The notes below the pieces were generated by a model that saw only the letters and a program-made list of their open reading frames with translations, did no database searches and was not told the origin of the DNA. Both the position numbers and the translations under genes were made by a program. This document shows, piece by piece, positions 5,761-6,808 of a stretch of 6,808 nucleotides of DNA. The stretch's first letter is position 1; each line of letters starts with the position of its first letter. Source of the DNA: Mucilaginibacter sp. (GTDB taxonomy: Bacteria; Bacteroidota; Bacteroidia; Sphingobacteriales; Sphingobacteriaceae). The DNA lies in assembly GCA_025934475.1 (NCBI GenBank), contig JAICXZ010000177.1:1-6808 (forward strand), in the 5' to 3' direction.

Positions 5761-5815
5761 AAACAATTTAAAGTTACTTTTTGGCTAATCGGTTCAAAAA
5801 GTGCCCAAATTGTTT
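5761..5815. promoter_or_regulatory. Nested double inverted repeat upstream of lat, possible operator
   Basis: The outer arms AAACAATTT (5761-5769) and AAATTGTTT (5807-5815) are a perfect 9-bp dyad. Inside, ACTTTTTG (5776-5783) and CAAAAAGT (5795-5802) are a perfect 8-bp dyad around an 11-nt loop. The outer right arm overlaps the putative -33 element of the lat promoter (5813-5816), so a protein bound here would contact the polymerase site. It could alternatively fold in the 3' end of an upstream transcript. Confidence 0.5.
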
Positions 5816-5841
5816 GTTTTGGCCGTTTTTTAGTAAATTTG
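5813..5841 (+). promoter_or_regulatory. Promoter of lat
   Basis: TTTG at 5813-5816, 17 nt, then TAAATTTG at 5834-5841, an exact match to the Bacteroidota -7 consensus TAnnTTTG. Initiation would fall near 5848, leaving a leader of about 10 nt before the ATG at 5858. The -33 element lies in the right arm of the nested dyad. Confidence 0.6.
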
Positions 5842-5857
5842 CATAAACCAATTATGT

Positions 5858-6808
5858 ATGTATAACCTGCTAGTTGCTCCCGAAAATGTTCAGGCTTCGT
5901 TACAGAAGCACATCCTTGCCGATGGTTTTGATCTTACTTTTGACATGGAAAAAAGTAAAGGTGTTTATATGTTTGACGCGAAACATAAACGCACCTATCT
6001 CGACTTTTTTACCTGCTTCGCTTCGGTTCCTTTAGGTTATAATCATCCCAAAATGGTGGAAGACGAAGCTTTCAAAAAGAACCTGCTTTTGGCAGCTTTA
6101 ACTAACCCGTCCAACTCTGATATTTATACCGAACAATACGCCCAGTTTATCGAGACCTTCGATCGGGTGGGTATTCCCGATTATCTGCCTCATGCCTTCT
6201 TTATCTCAGGCGGTGCGCTGGCGATTGAGAATGCGCTCAAAGTAGCCATGGACTGGAAAGTTCAGAAGAATTTTGCGAAGGGCTATACCAAAGAAAAAGG
6301 CTTTAAGGTGTTGCACTTCGAACAAGCATTCCACGGCCGCAGCGGCTCTACATTAAGCCTGACCAATACGCTGCCGGTCAAAACCAAATGGTTTGCCAAG
6401 TTCGACTGGCCGAGGGTGTCCATCCCAAAAATGGTTTTCCCATACACTGATGCTAACCACGAAGATCTGCTAAGGCGTGAGGAGCTATCCATCACCCAGA
6501 TCAAAAAAGCATTCGAAGTAAATAAGGACGATATTTGCGCTATCATCATCGAGCCTATACAGTCAGAAGGCGGCGACAATCATGTACGCCAGGAGTTTTT
6601 GGAACAATTACGCGTGTTGGCCGACGAAAATGACGCTATGCTTATTTATGATGAAGTACAAACCGGAGTGGGCCTCAGCGGCAAATTCTGGTGTCACGAA
6701 CATTTCGGTGAAAAAGCTCGTCCGGATATCATCGCATTCGGTAAAAAAATGCAGGTATGCGGCATCCTTTGCAGTAATCGGGTCGACGAGGTAGAGAATA
6801 ACGTGTTT
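5858..6808 (+). CDS. lat: L-lysine 6-transaminase, 3'-truncated by the window edge
   Basis: A class III (fold-type I) PLP aminotransferase that moves the epsilon-amino group of L-lysine to 2-oxoglutarate, giving 2-aminoadipate 6-semialdehyde (cyclising to piperideine-6-carboxylate) and glutamate; cytosolic lysine catabolism. The frame is open to the last base: 317 residues seen, of roughly 440 in the family. Landmarks: FTCFASVPLGYNHPKM, SGGALAIENALKVAMDWK (117-134), FHGRSG with H159 and R161, IIIEPIQSEGGDNH with E232, YDEVQTG with D265 binding the pyridine nitrogen, and AFGKKMQVCGI with the Schiff-base lysine K297. The SGGALA-ENAL-DWK and FGKK-QVCG strings are characteristic of Lat rather than ornithine or acetylornithine transaminases. 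An ATG four bases earlier (5854) hits a stop after three codons, so 5858 is the start. It has its own promoter and probably its own control. Confidence 0.93.
   Translation, partial: MYNLLVAPENVQASLQKHILADGFDLTFDMEKSKGVYMFDAKHKRTYLDFFTCFASVPLGYNHPKMVEDEAFKKNLLLAALTNPSNSDIYTEQYAQFIETFDRVGIPDYLPHAFFISGGALAIENALKVAMDWKVQKNFAKGYTKEKGFKVLHFEQAFHGRSGSTLSLTNTLPVKTKWFAKFDWPRVSIPKMVFPYTDANHEDLLRREELSITQIKKAFEVNKDDICAIIIEPIQSEGGDNHVRQEFLEQLRVLADENDAMLIYDEVQTGVGLSGKFWCHEHFGEKARPDIIAFGKKMQVCGILCSNRVDEVENNVF

Noticed and set aside
6283..6794. Frames of 98 codons (- strand) and 70 codons (+ strand) within 6283-6794
   Set aside because: Both overlap the lat coding frame, which is open to the window edge with all family motifs; shadows.
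1..6808. tRNA, rRNA or riboswitch
   Set aside because: I saw no cloverleaf, rRNA core segment or known riboswitch core in the spacers by eye; no covariance search could be run.

Overview
The window reads as ordinary chromosome of a Bacteroidota bacterium, most likely Sphingobacteriaceae (a Mucilaginibacter/Pedobacter-type genome). Support: start codons lack Shine-Dalgarno sequences, two gene starts are preceded by exact Bacteroidota -7 promoter motifs (TAnnTTTG), there is a DUF6588-type outer-membrane protein, and the spacers carry small repeats of a kind I associate with that group. The genus is inferred, since there is no rRNA or marker phylogeny here.

Layout. Positions 1-774 hold the 3' part of fmt (methionyl-tRNA formyltransferase, + strand; about 50 N-terminal residues lie outside the window). 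Positions 775-1620 are a repeat-rich patch built around one IS200-type element. Its Y1/HUH transposase gene (876-1337) is intact except for one in-frame TAG. It is flanked by mirror-image ends, each made of two small hairpins with a GTA-type loop. A third, eroded end and a solo copy of the left end follow, and the solo copy stops 8 bases before the next gene. On the - strand come a class IV PLP aminotransferase (1621-2457) and, upstream of it, an RluD-type 23S rRNA pseudouridine synthase (2576-3598). The 118-bp gap between them is bounded by a 33-nt inverted pair of heptamer tandem repeats. A divergent 83-bp spacer (3599-3681) separates rluD from a + strand pair: a DUF6588-type protein (3682-4758) and, 9 nt later, a fold-type II PLP enzyme annotated here as D-cysteine desulfhydrase rather than ACC deaminase (4768-5661). 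A 196-bp regulatory spacer with nested inverted repeats and a good promoter leads to L-lysine 6-transaminase (lat, from 5858), which runs off the right edge.

How the genes fit together. No single pathway links the window. It combines translation housekeeping (fmt, rluD), three unrelated PLP enzymes of amino-acid metabolism, and a surface protein. The two most useful signals are the small IS200/REP-like hairpin family, present in several states of decay, and the nested dyad overlapping the lat promoter. I found no convincing new multi-gene system; the findings are local structures that could be tested.
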